A DNA stretch of 64,000 nucleotides from Paucisalibacillus globulus (lineage in GTDB: Bacteria; Bacillota; Bacilli; Bacillales; Amphibacillaceae): contig NZ_LT855405.1 of the NCBI RefSeq assembly GCF_900184735.1, positions 124,001 to 188,000 of the forward strand, read 5' to 3'. Shown piece by piece: positions 8,300 to 15,909 of this stretch (its first letter is position 1; each line of letters begins with the position of its first letter). Made by a program: the position numbers and the translations under genes. The notes under the pieces are model-generated. The model worked only from the letters and a program-made list of their open reading frames with translations, searched no databases and was not told where the DNA came from.

Positions 8300-9301
8300 T
8301 TAACTGGATGTACGAATAATTAGTTTTGGTTCAAAACGAAATATCTCCTCACTTGGACTCGTTTTGTTTTTGATTTTCTCAAATAAAAGATTGGCTGCTT
8401 TCGTTCCCATTTCAAAAGCTGGTTGAGCGATCGATGTAATGGTTGGATAGTAAATATTTGCAAAGGGTACATCATCTATTGCAACTAGAGCCAAGTCTTC
8501 TGGAATTCGTATCCCTTGTTGTTTCGTATACTTAAGTACTTCATATAAAGTCAAGTCATTTCCTGCTATAATTGCGTTAGGAGGTTCAGGTAATGTCAAC
8601 ATTTCTTTAAGTCCCTCTTGCATCCCTTGAACTTCTACACTCCTGATATATTCCGGATAAAAGGTTAGCCCATTTTCTTGTAAAGCACTTTTATATCCTT
8701 CAATACGCTCTTTCCGAGGTGTAATACTTTCAGCTTTTTCCGGCATCATTACCCCAATCCGGTCATATCCCTTACTTACTAATTCATCCACAGCAAGTGT
8801 AGCCGCTTTCACATTATCTAATAAGATAGCACTTGCCTTAATCCCCGGAACATGACGGTCAACAAAGACGATTGGAAAATTCTCTTTAATCATTTGTTGA
8901 TAAGACTGGACGTTACTACCTGTTGGAAAAATAATAATTCCATCAACTTGTTTAGCTCGAAGCATATCAATGTATTTTTTTTCTTTTTCAGGATCGTCAT
9001 CTGCATTACAGAGAATGACATGGAAATCTTGCTGATTGCAAAAATCCTCGATAGCACGGATGACTTGGGTTGAAAATACATGTAGTATGTTCGCCGTAAT
9101 GACCCCAATGGTTGTAGTCGACTTTTGCTTTAAACTTCTAGCAATATAATTTGGATGATAACCTAGTTCATCAATTGCCTGTTCTATCTTTTTTTTCGTC
9201 TTATCAGCCATATAATCATAACGTTTATTTAAATACTGGGAAACGGTACTTTTGGAAACCCCAGCCTGCCTTGCTACATCTGTGATTGTCACCGTTTTCA
9301 T
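8300..9301 (-). CDS. kdgR: LacI-family transcriptional regulator, KdgR-like
   Basis: 333 aa. The N-terminus has the LacI helix-turn-helix (TITDVARQAGVSKSTVSQYL) and hinge, followed by a periplasmic-binding-protein-like effector domain. First gene of the operon and therefore probably autoregulating. I take ATG 9301 (AGGAG 11 nt upstream) as the start; an upstream in-frame ATG at 9331 would put codons into the operator array. Expected effector by analogy with B. subtilis KdgR is 2-keto-3-deoxygluconate. Confidence 0.85.
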   Translation of the reverse strand: MKTVTITDVARQAGVSKSTVSQYLNKRYDYMADKTKKKIEQAIDELGYHPNYIARSLKQKSTTTIGVITANILHVFSTQVIRAIEDFCNQQDFHVILCNADDDPEKEKKYIDMLRAKQVDGIIIFPTGSNVQSYQQMIKENFPIVFVDRHVPGIKASAILLDNVKAATLAVDELVSKGYDRIGVMMPEKAESITPRKERIEGYKSALQENGLTFYPEYIRSVEVQGMQEGLKEMLTLPEPPNAIIAGNDLTLYEVLKYTKQQGIRIPEDLALVAIDDVPFANIYYPTITSIAQPAFEMGTKAANLLFEKIKNKTSPSEEIFRFEPKLIIRTSS

Positions 9302-9331
9302 AACTTCTATTACTCCTACGCGGTTTATCAC

Positions 9332-9369
9332 TAAACCGATTTACTAAACCGGTTTACTAAACCGATTTA
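9332..9369 (-). promoter_or_regulatory. Three tandem LacI-type operators for the kdg operon
   Basis: Three 12-bp palindromes of the form TAAACCGRTTTA occupy 9332-9343, 9345-9356 (perfect TAAACCGGTTTA) and 9358-9369, exactly 13 bp apart, with a further half-site CGGTTTA at 9321-9327. They overlap and follow the predicted transcription start. The central CG palindrome is typical of LacI-family regulators, so KdgR is the likely ligand. Confidence 0.75.
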
Positions 9370-9374
9370 GTGTA

Positions 9375-9403
9375 AGTATAAAACAAATGTAAACGCTTTA
9401 CAA
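9375..9403 (-). promoter_or_regulatory. Sigma-A promoter of the kdg operon
   Basis: On the minus strand TTGTAA (9403-9398) and TATACT (9380-9375) are 17 bp apart. The expected start site falls at the first operator. Confidence 0.65.
9387..9403. promoter_or_regulatory. Catabolite-responsive element (cre) for CcpA
   Basis: ATGTAAACGCTTTACAA fits the Bacillus cre consensus WTGNAARCGNWWWNCAW at every position. It lies between the -35 and -10 boxes of the kdg promoter, a position expected to give CcpA repression when preferred sugars are available. Confidence 0.8.
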
Positions 9404-9497
9404 TAGTTTTTTTTATTTTTTTATTTCGTTTTATTTTTTCAAATTTACACTTACACTATTGGTATCGATAACTCAAGAAAGCGGATACTTAATAATC

Positions 9498-9526
9498 TTG
9501 ACAAAATCATCTCCACATGCGATAAT
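9498..9526 (+). promoter_or_regulatory. Strong sigma-A promoter for a structured RNA
   Basis: TTGACA (9498-9503), a 17-bp spacer and GATAAT (9521-9526). Transcription should begin near 9533. The preceding 9404-9497 is T-rich with no other element seen. Confidence 0.75.
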
Positions 9527-9532
9527 CATAAA

Positions 9533-9868
9533 GTTACCTAAAGTAACATACGAATCTGGCAGTCTACAATGTTTTTGTTGATGCTTATTCACACTGGCGC
9601 GACTAAGGGGTCGCAAGGACGTAAGAGAAGGTTGGGCTTGCGTTGCTTAAGTTAGAAGACATCGGATTAATTTCAGTAACTTCCTTTCACCACTGAGATC
9701 GGAATGATATTAATCAAGGTGGAAAGTTTACCGCGGTTAAAGTGAAATTCTAGAAAGAACTCGGGAAGCGTTACCGAGATAACAACTTTTGATAAATAAA
9801 ATTAATTTGAATTTCCCACCCGAATTATATCGGGATATATATAAACGATGTGTTACTTTAGAAATATA
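9533..9868 (+). ncRNA. Uncharacterised structured RNA or leader upstream of cvfB
   Basis: No credible reading frame exists here. CTAAAGTAACA (9538-9548) pairs perfectly over 11 bp with TGTTACTTTAG (9851-9861), closing a domain of about 325 nt. Inside are GCGAC/GTCGC (9599-9614), CGCAAG/CTTGCG, GATTAAT/ATTAATC (9665-9671 with 9710-9716) enclosing TCAGT/ACTGA, CTCGG/CCGAG (about 9760-9777) and CCCGA/TCGGG (about 9819-9834). The first bases can also form a local hairpin GTTAC/GTAAC that competes with the closing helix. A promoter lies just upstream and a terminator-like hairpin just downstream. I recognise no match to RNase P, tmRNA, SRP RNA, glmS, lysine, c-di-AMP or cobalamin RNAs. Confidence 0.55.
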
Positions 9869-9900
9869 AGGGGTACCCTAAATACTAGGGTATCCCTTTT
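9869..9900 (+). terminator. Terminator-like hairpin between the structured RNA and cvfB
   Basis: GGGGTACCCTA and TAGGGTATCCC pair around AATAC, followed by CTTTTCC. It lies after the closing helix of the RNA and 28 nt before the cvfB start, so it could end an independent RNA or act as an attenuator. Confidence 0.7.
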
Positions 9901-9927
9901 CCAATACATAAGAAATGAGGGTTAAGT

Positions 9928-10776
9928 ATGAACGAATTAGGTACAATTCAATCGATGTCAGTTGATCGTAAAATTGATAATGGATATGTGTTAAAAAAGG
10001 ATACAACAGAAGCATTACTTCATTATAATGAGGCTGATGGTGAGTTAGAGATTGAACAGGAAGTTGACGTGTTTTTATACCAAGATAAAAAAGGAAATTT
10101 AACAGCTACTATGAAACTCCCTAATGCGATGATGGATCACTATGGTTGGGGAACAGTTGTGAATGTACTTCCGCACTTAGGAGCATTTGTAGACATTGGA
10201 ACTACAAAAGAATTCTTAGTTTCCAAAGATGATTTACCATTATTTGAAGATGTTTGGCCAAAAGAAAATGATATGCTTTATGTAACATTAGGCAAGGATC
10301 GCAAAGGTAGACTACTTGCTATCCCTGCTACTGAAGGCGTCATTGCTCGAGAAATTGAACTTGCTCCTGATTCTTTATTAAATCAAACCGTTTCCGGACG
10401 CGTTTACCATACGAGCAGGGAAGGTACTGCAATCATTTCAGATGAGAATTATCGCGGATTTATTCACCATACTGAAAGAAAAACAGAGCCCCGTTTAGGC
10501 GAGCTAGTCCAAGGCCGAGTTATAGAAGTTAAATATGACGGGACATTAAATATTTCCCTTCGTCCATTAAAGCAACACGGTATGGTTGAGGATTCGGATA
10601 TGATATTAGAACATTTAGAAGATCATGATGGGATGATACCTTTTAGTGATAAAAGCGACCCTGAAGATATCCGCGGAACATTTAATATAAGTAAGGCCGC
10701 ATTTAAACGGGCTTTAGGGAAACTGATGAAAGAAGGAAAAATCGAGCAGCGTGATGGAAATACGTATTTAAAATAA
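9928..10776 (+). CDS. cvfB: CvfB-family S1-domain RNA-binding protein
   Basis: 282 aa, the length of CvfB/YitL. Successive S1-like beta-barrels (around residues 65-125 and 145-215) are followed by a C-terminal winged helix (about 225-280, ending in FNISKAAFKRALGKLMKEGKI). In Staphylococcus CvfB affects virulence gene expression and binds RNA; the biochemical role in bacilli is open. ATGAGGG precedes the ATG. It follows a structured leader, so its own expression may depend on an RNA switch. A terminator follows. Confidence 0.85.
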   Translation: MNELGTIQSMSVDRKIDNGYVLKKDTTEALLHYNEADGELEIEQEVDVFLYQDKKGNLTATMKLPNAMMDHYGWGTVVNVLPHLGAFVDIGTTKEFLVSKDDLPLFEDVWPKENDMLYVTLGKDRKGRLLAIPATEGVIAREIELAPDSLLNQTVSGRVYHTSREGTAIISDENYRGFIHHTERKTEPRLGELVQGRVIEVKYDGTLNISLRPLKQHGMVEDSDMILEHLEDHDGMIPFSDKSDPEDIRGTFNISKAAFKRALGKLMKEGKIEQRDGNTYLK

Positions 10777-10784
10777 GCTAAAAC

Positions 10785-10824
10785 AAAAACATCGCACAGT
10801 GTAACAACTGTACGATGTTTTTTT
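10785..10824 (+). terminator. Terminator after cvfB
   Basis: AAACATCG.ACAGT pairs with ACTGT.CGATGTTT, followed by a run of T; near-perfect stem of about 13 bp. Confidence 0.9.
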
Positions 10825-10857
10825 ACTATGTGGAAAAAGTTCCAAATCATTTTTTGC

Positions 10858-11154
10858 TTATGCCTTTGCTTTATCATCATGGACTTGATATGCATGACTA
10901 ATACTAGTCACTAAGAAACTGATACCAGCAGCGAATAGGCATGCAATTCCCCATCCACCTAGTCCAGCTTCCCAAATCATGATCTTCTGTGGAGTAGCTG
11001 CGCAAACAACGATGATACCGCCAAAGAATAGAATAGCACTTGGGAAATATGCTAAATAACCATTGCCACCCGAAGCTTTCAAGAAAATAAATCCTAAGAT
11101 AATAGCTACTACTGCTAAGACGGCAGCTATTGTTATAACCGCTTGAACTAACAT
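10858..11154 (-). CDS. Small membrane protein, function unknown
   Basis: 98 aa with three hydrophobic helices (about 4-26, 33-52, 64-85) and a short charged C-terminus. The GAGGTG site ahead of the ATG and codon use support a real gene. It is transcribed alone, convergent with cvfB. I do not recognise the family. Confidence 0.7.
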   Translation of the reverse strand: MLVQAVITIAAVLAVVAIILGFIFLKASGGNGYLAYFPSAILFFGGIIVVCAATPQKIMIWEAGLGGWGIACLFAAGISFLVTSISHAYQVHDDKAKA

Positions 11155-11353
11155 GCTTACACCTCACTTTTATGATGTATTTATAGTAAATATCAAAAGT
11201 TTTTTTGATATACTAATATAATTTCTGAATTGTTTGAATACAAATTAACAAACACTTTTTAAGAAAGTGCTTCCATCCCTATTATAGAAAGGATGTGACT
11301 ATGATTTTATGACATAATTATTTTTATCATACCAAAAGAAAGGAGAATTATCT

Positions 11354-12556
11354 ATGAAAAAGAGTTTTTTATGGCAAATACTTGCCGCTTTTGTATTAGC
11401 TATTATTGTTGGTTTAATTTTCGGAGAACGCGCAACGTTTGTTCAGCCACTTGGAGATTTGTTTCTACGATTAATTAAGTTTATTATTGTACCTTTAATT
11501 TTAGCAACCATAGTCGTTGGTGTTACCAGTGCTGGTGATCTTAAAAAACTTGGAAGACTCGGTGGAAAAACAATTATATTTTACTTAGCTACCAGTTTCC
11601 TTGCTGTTGCAATCGGATTAACGGTTGCATCCATACTTTCACCAGGCACAGGTGTTGATGTACAGTTGAATGAAGAAAACATTCCATCAGGTGAAACACA
11701 AAGTGTTGTTGATACCCTACTCAACATAGTACCTACAAATCCTATTGAATCCCTCGCAACGGCAAATGTACTACAAATTATCTTTTTTGCTATTTTCCTT
11801 GGACTTGGAATTACGATGGTAGGAGAAAAAGCAGCACCTGTCCAACGTTTCTTTGATGGACTGGCTGAAATAATGTATAAAATTACATCTGTCGTCATGA
11901 CACTTGTCCCGCTTGGGATCTTCGGATTACTAGCACCGATAGTCGGTCAATATGGATTGGACGTACTAATGCCATTAATGAAATTAATTCTAGCCGTACT
12001 AATTGCTTGTCTAATTCAAGTACTAGTCGTTTACTCCATTGCACTAAAGTCCCTCGGAAAAATGAGCCCAATGCACTTCTTTAAAGGTATCTTACCCGCA
12101 GCAACCGTTGCATTCACAACCTGTAGTAGTTCTGGAACACTACCAGTAACCATGAAAAACACACAAGAGAATCTTGGTGTCTCCAAAGAAACTTCCAGTT
12201 TTGTTTTACCATTAGGCGCAACCATTAACATGGACGGAACAGCAATCTATCAGGGAATAGCTGTTATGTTTACCGCACAATACTTTGGCCAATCCCTGTC
12301 CATTAGCCAACTCATCATTGTTGCCCTGGTTGCAACCTTAGCATCCATTGGTGCAGCAGGCGTACCAGGCGCAGGAATGGTAATGCTTACCATGACATTA
12401 GCAGCAGTTAATTTACCTCTTGAAGCAATTGCCTTGATTGCTGGAATTGACCGTATATTAGATATGATGCGTACTTCGGTTAATATTATGGGAGATGCTG
12501 CAGCAAGTGTTGTGATTGAAAGATCTGAGAGGAAAGCTGATGTAAAGGCGGCTTGA
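11354..12556 (+). CDS. Dicarboxylate/amino acid:cation symporter (DAACS family)
   Basis: 400 aa with the glutamate-transporter-homologue fold: the serine-rich hairpin tip TTCSSSGTLP (255-264), the NMDGTA motif (292-297) and a second GAAGVPGAG hairpin near 335. These residues bind the substrate carboxylate and sodium/proton ions. Likely imports glutamate, aspartate or C4-dicarboxylates (GltP/GltT/DctA-like); sequence alone does not decide. AAAGGAG precedes the ATG, and a strong terminator overlaps the region just after the stop. Confidence 0.9.
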   Translation: MKKSFLWQILAAFVLAIIVGLIFGERATFVQPLGDLFLRLIKFIIVPLILATIVVGVTSAGDLKKLGRLGGKTIIFYLATSFLAVAIGLTVASILSPGTGVDVQLNEENIPSGETQSVVDTLLNIVPTNPIESLATANVLQIIFFAIFLGLGITMVGEKAAPVQRFFDGLAEIMYKITSVVMTLVPLGIFGLLAPIVGQYGLDVLMPLMKLILAVLIACLIQVLVVYSIALKSLGKMSPMHFFKGILPAATVAFTTCSSSGTLPVTMKNTQENLGVSKETSSFVLPLGATINMDGTAIYQGIAVMFTAQYFGQSLSISQLIIVALVATLASIGAAGVPGAGMVMLTMTLAAVNLPLEAIALIAGIDRILDMMRTSVNIMGDAAASVVIERSERKADVKAA

Positions 12557-12567
12557 TTTATGGTGTA

Positions 12568-12598
12568 GAGAACCGACCTTGGGGAGGTCGGTTCTTTT
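12568..12598 (+). terminator. Terminator after the DAACS symporter
   Basis: AGAACCGACCT pairs with AGGTCGGTTCT around a short G-rich loop, followed by TTTTA. A reading frame that opens inside this hairpin and runs into the minisatellite is therefore unlikely to be a gene. Confidence 0.88.
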
Positions 12599-12611
12599 AT
12601 TTAATTGTGTG

Positions 12612-13063
12612 CTTGTGAACTTGGGGGTGCACCTTGTGACCGCGGATGGGAATCTTGGGACCATTGGAGTACACCTTGTGACCGCGGATGGGATACTTGT
12701 GACCATGGGACTGCATCTTGTAACCGCAGATGGGAATCTTGGGACCATTGGAGTACACCTTGTGACCTTGGATGGGATACTTGTGACCGCGGATGGGAAT
12801 CTTGTGACCATTGGAGTACACCTTGTGACCTTGGATGGGATACTTGTGACCATGGGCGTGCACCTTGTGACCGCGGATGGGATACTTGTACCCATTGGAG
12901 TGGACCTTGTGACCTTGAATGGGTTACTTGTGCCCATGGGCGTGCACCTTGTGTCCTTAATTGAGAACCTTGAGCCCGGGGTGAAACACCTTGTACCCTT
13001 AATTGAGAACCTTGAGCCCGAGTGAAACACCTTGTACCCTTAGTTGAGAACCTTGGGCCCGGG
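12612..13063. repeat. 21-bp minisatellite, about 22 units
   Basis: Units start with CTTG and alternate between two types, e.g. CTTGTGACCGCGGATGGGA(TA) and CTTGGGACCATTGGAGTA(CAC), so there is also a 42-bp period. All full units are 21 bp except one of 20 bp at 13011-13030; the last five diverge toward CTTGTACCC(T)TAATTGAGAAC. Because 21 is a multiple of three, several frames on both strands stay open (heptapeptides such as LVTADGN or GHKYPIR), but they start in a terminator or lack a ribosome binding site. The array fills the gap between the symporter and pepF. GC content is clearly above the surroundings. Confidence 0.93.
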
Positions 13064-13173
13064 AATTCTGAAGGCCATAGAATGTCGATAAAATGTGAAT
13101 TAAAAATATCTTATTTTTCCCAAAAATAGTGTACACTAGAAAAGTAAGAATTTTTCATTTAGGGGGAACAGTC

Positions 13174-14871
13174 ATGCAGACATTTGAAAATTATACATAC
13201 GAGCGTCCTGATCTTGAACAGAGTAAAGAAAAATTTGCAGTATTGCTTGATGCTTTTAAAAATGCTACGTCAGCGGATGAGCAAAATGAGGCAATTGAAC
13301 AGATTAATGCGTTTCGTGCTCATTTTTCAACATTATTCAACCTAGTGTATATTCGTGCTTCCATTGATACTAATGATGAGTATTATCAAAAAGAACGTGA
13401 TTACATGGATGAGATTGCTCCTGAGGTACAAAAGCTAGATACTGATTTTTATAAGGAATTAATCAAAACCCCATTTCGTTCTGAATTAGAGAAAAAATGG
13501 GGAACACAACTATTTGAGATTGCAGATTACTCCATTAAAGCATTTGCTCCAGAGGTAATTGGATTACTTCAAAAAGAGAACAAGCTTACTTCTGAGTACT
13601 CTAGATTGGTTGCATCTGCTCAAGTTGAGTTTAATGGGGAAACATATACATTAGCACAACTTGGACCTTTCATGCAGGATAAAGACCGTGATGTTCGTAA
13701 AAAAGCTGCTTCTGCTGCTTCTGGATTCTTTGAAGCAAACGCAGAAAAGTTTGATGCTATCTACGATCAATTAGTGAAATTACGTCATGAAATTGCAACA
13801 ACACTTGGATATAAGAATTTTGTTGAACTAGGTTATATTCGTATGATGCGAATTGATTATAATGCGGATATGGTTGCTAACTACCGAAAACAAGTTCAGG
13901 AATCCATTGTTCCATTAGTATCGAAACTTTATAAGAAACAAGCGGAGCGTATTGGTATTGATTCCTTGAAGTTTTACGATGAAAGCATTGAATATAAAAC
14001 TGGTAATGCAACTCCAAAAGGTTCACCAGAGTGGATTATTGAAAATGGTAAGAAGATGTATGAAGAACTTTCACCAGAAACAAATGAATTCTTCCATTAC
14101 ATGCTGGATCGTAATTTGATGGATTTAGAAGCGAAAAAAGGTAAAGAATCCGGTGGATATTGCACCTTTATCGAGGATTATCAGTCTCCATTTATTTTCT
14201 CTAATTTCAATGGTACTTCAGACGATATTGACGTGCTTACCCATGAAGCTGGTCATGCTTTCCAAGTGTATCAAAGCCGTGGTATTGGAATTCCAGAATA
14301 TATTTGGCCAACACATGAAGCCGCAGAAATTCATTCCATGAGTATGGAATTCTTAACATGGCCATGGATGGAGTTATTCTTCCAGGAGGATACGGATAAA
14401 TATAAGTATTCTCACTTAGCAAGTGGACTTCGATTCCTACCATATGGCGTAGCTGTTGACGAGTTTCAGCATCTGGTTTATGAAAATCCTGAATGGTCTC
14501 CTGAAGAGCGTAAAGCTGCATGGAAACAATTAGAAGAGAAATATTTACCACATCGTGATTATGGTGATATGCCATATTGGGGAACTGGTGCCATCTGGCA
14601 ACGTCAAGGTCATATTTATGAATCACCATTCTATTATATTGATTATACACTTGCACAAATTTGTGCATTCCAGTTCTGGAAACGTTCTAGGGAAGATCGA
14701 GAAGCTGCATGGAATGATTATTTAAATCTATGTAAACTTGGAGGTTCTAAATCCTTCCTAGGCTTAGTAGAAGCAGCTAATCTTCAGTCACCATTTGAAG
14801 ATGGCACAGTAGAATCAACTGTTCAAGCTATTGAAGAATGGCTTGAATCTGTGGATGACAAATCATTATAA
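13174..14871 (+). CDS. pepF: M3-family oligoendopeptidase F
   Basis: 565 aa cytoplasmic zinc peptidase that trims oligopeptides. The M3 zinc motif HEAGH is at 357-361, with a downstream Glu-containing EAAEIHSMSMEF segment providing the third ligand. The start is ATG 13174, preceded by TTAGGGGGAAC; a GTG 15 codons upstream lies before that site. Full length for the PepF family. Single-gene unit ending in a bidirectional terminator. Confidence 0.93.
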   Translation: MQTFENYTYERPDLEQSKEKFAVLLDAFKNATSADEQNEAIEQINAFRAHFSTLFNLVYIRASIDTNDEYYQKERDYMDEIAPEVQKLDTDFYKELIKTPFRSELEKKWGTQLFEIADYSIKAFAPEVIGLLQKENKLTSEYSRLVASAQVEFNGETYTLAQLGPFMQDKDRDVRKKAASAASGFFEANAEKFDAIYDQLVKLRHEIATTLGYKNFVELGYIRMMRIDYNADMVANYRKQVQESIVPLVSKLYKKQAERIGIDSLKFYDESIEYKTGNATPKGSPEWIIENGKKMYEELSPETNEFFHYMLDRNLMDLEAKKGKESGGYCTFIEDYQSPFIFSNFNGTSDDIDVLTHEAGHAFQVYQSRGIGIPEYIWPTHEAAEIHSMSMEFLTWPWMELFFQEDTDKYKYSHLASGLRFLPYGVAVDEFQHLVYENPEWSPEERKAAWKQLEEKYLPHRDYGDMPYWGTGAIWQRQGHIYESPFYYIDYTLAQICAFQFWKRSREDREAAWNDYLNLCKLGGSKSFLGLVEAANLQSPFEDGTVESTVQAIEEWLESVDDKSL

Positions 14872-14880
14872 AGACAATAT

Positions 14881-14919
14881 AAAAAGGATTAGGGCGCAAA
14901 TACCCTAATCCTTTTTTTT
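14881..14919. terminator. Bidirectional terminator between pepF and vanZ-like gene
   Basis: AAAAAGGATTAGGG pairs with CCCTAATCCTTTTT, with A and T runs on both sides, serving the two convergent genes. Confidence 0.9.
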
Positions 14920-15529
14920 ATGCTACTAACTTTTGTAGTATCTTTATATTTAGTTTACAAATCAGATAAATAAACCCTTTATATAGATAAAATCCCAATG
15001 CAGTACCTATAACATTACAAATTAGGTCATCAATGTCAGTAATCCTTCCTACCGTACCCAAGGAGGATTCTAGTAGTTGTAAGGACTCTATTCCTAAAGA
15101 AATAATGAATCCGGCAAGTAAAGTATATCGGAGCGACCTTAATTTCCCCCATAATATCGGAGCTAAAAAACCAAAAGGCAGTAATAATAAAATATTACCA
15201 AGTACATTCCTGGCGATTAGGCCAATCATGAAAAGTGTATCCCCACCATATGCAATACCTATCTGACTTATATCCATCACTATCGACTTGAATGGGATCA
15301 CATTTACATTTCTAAAAATACTTTCCACGGTATAAAACTGCCCCAAAGGTAAAGGAAATAAGGTTACGGATATTACCATGGACATATATAACACAAAGAG
15401 AAAATAAATAATCTCTCTCGTCCAATTTATGTGTATGGGTTTCTTTCTAATGGCAACTATGAATCGAAGAGCTACATAAATTACCATTGCTAGTACTACG
15501 AATACATTTCCATCAATATAATAATACAC
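14918..15529 (-). CDS. VanZ-family membrane protein
   Basis: 203 aa with five or so membrane helices. The VanZ-type pattern is visible: an LFPLPLGQ loop, NVIPFKSI, NILLLLPFGFLAP, then a late ESLQLL...RITDIDDLICNVIGTALGF segment with the conserved DIDDLI acidic cluster. VanZ relatives give low-level teicoplanin resistance in enterococci; most Bacillus members have no known role. The start is probably GTG 15529 after AAGGGTGTGG. It lies 23 bp after the zinc-ribbon gene, likely co-transcribed. Confidence 0.85.
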   Translation of the reverse strand: MYYYIDGNVFVVLAMVIYVALRFIVAIRKKPIHINWTREIIYFLFVLYMSMVISVTLFPLPLGQFYTVESIFRNVNVIPFKSIVMDISQIGIAYGGDTLFMIGLIARNVLGNILLLLPFGFLAPILWGKLRSLRYTLLAGFIISLGIESLQLLESSLGTVGRITDIDDLICNVIGTALGFYLYKGFIYLICKLNIKILQKLVA

Positions 15530-15552
15530 GGATCCACACCCTTACTTTCGAC

Positions 15553-15840
15553 TCACCAAAAAGGTTCTTGTTCATTAGAAAGTTTCATGACAAATGGATA
15601 GTAACTGAATACAAGTAGATATAGCACAAGGAGTATGATGATTGCGGGTAATATAGAAGTGTCCGTAAACCAATACAACGGTAATAGAACAGCTGGGAGT
15701 GCTGATATCACCCATGTCTTTTTCCTAGATGCTGCAGACTCATATTGCTTAACTCCACAATATGGGCACTTTAGGCGAAACATCGTTCTCATTGTTTGTT
15801 TCCATGTCCATTGACGATTACAATTTTGACAAGTTGGCAA
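15553..15840 (-). CDS. CXXC-20-CXXC zinc-ribbon membrane protein (TIGR04104 type)
   Basis: 95 aa. Two cysteine pairs, CQNC at 4-7 and CPYC at 28-31 with 20 residues between, give the zinc ribbon characteristic of this small Bacillales family, followed by two membrane helices (about 44-60 and 63-85). Starts at TTG with GAGGGGG upstream. Function unknown; probably in one transcript with the VanZ-like gene downstream. Confidence 0.82.
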   Translation of the reverse strand: MPTCQNCNRQWTWKQTMRTMFRLKCPYCGVKQYESAASRKKTWVISALPAVLLPLYWFTDTSILPAIIILLVLYLLVFSYYPFVMKLSNEQEPFW

Positions 15841-15909
15841 TTGTCTTCCCCCTCACTAAAATTATTTCCTCTTAGATGAAGGCTGTTTTTTTAGTCAACA
15901 TACAATTAA

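Noticed and set aside
9711-9740. AAGGTGG...TACCGCGG resembles the T-box core (AGGGTGGNACCGCG).
   Set aside because: The spacing inside the core is wrong for the 7-nt bulge, the terminator lies more than 130 nt further on, and the downstream gene is not amino-acid related.
9660-9740. CACCACTGAGATCGGAA looks loosely like a cobalamin-riboswitch B12 box.
   Set aside because: The other conserved cobalamin blocks are absent and the downstream gene is not a B12 gene.
12579-13025. Open frames with heptapeptide repeats (LVTADGN..., GHKYPIR...) on both strands.
   Set aside because: They arise from the 21-bp period; starts lie in the upstream terminator or lack a ribosome binding site, and frames on both strands overlap.
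12612-13063. Minisatellite considered as a CRISPR or plasmid iteron array.
   Set aside because: Direct head-to-tail units without spacers; no Cas or replication gene nearby.
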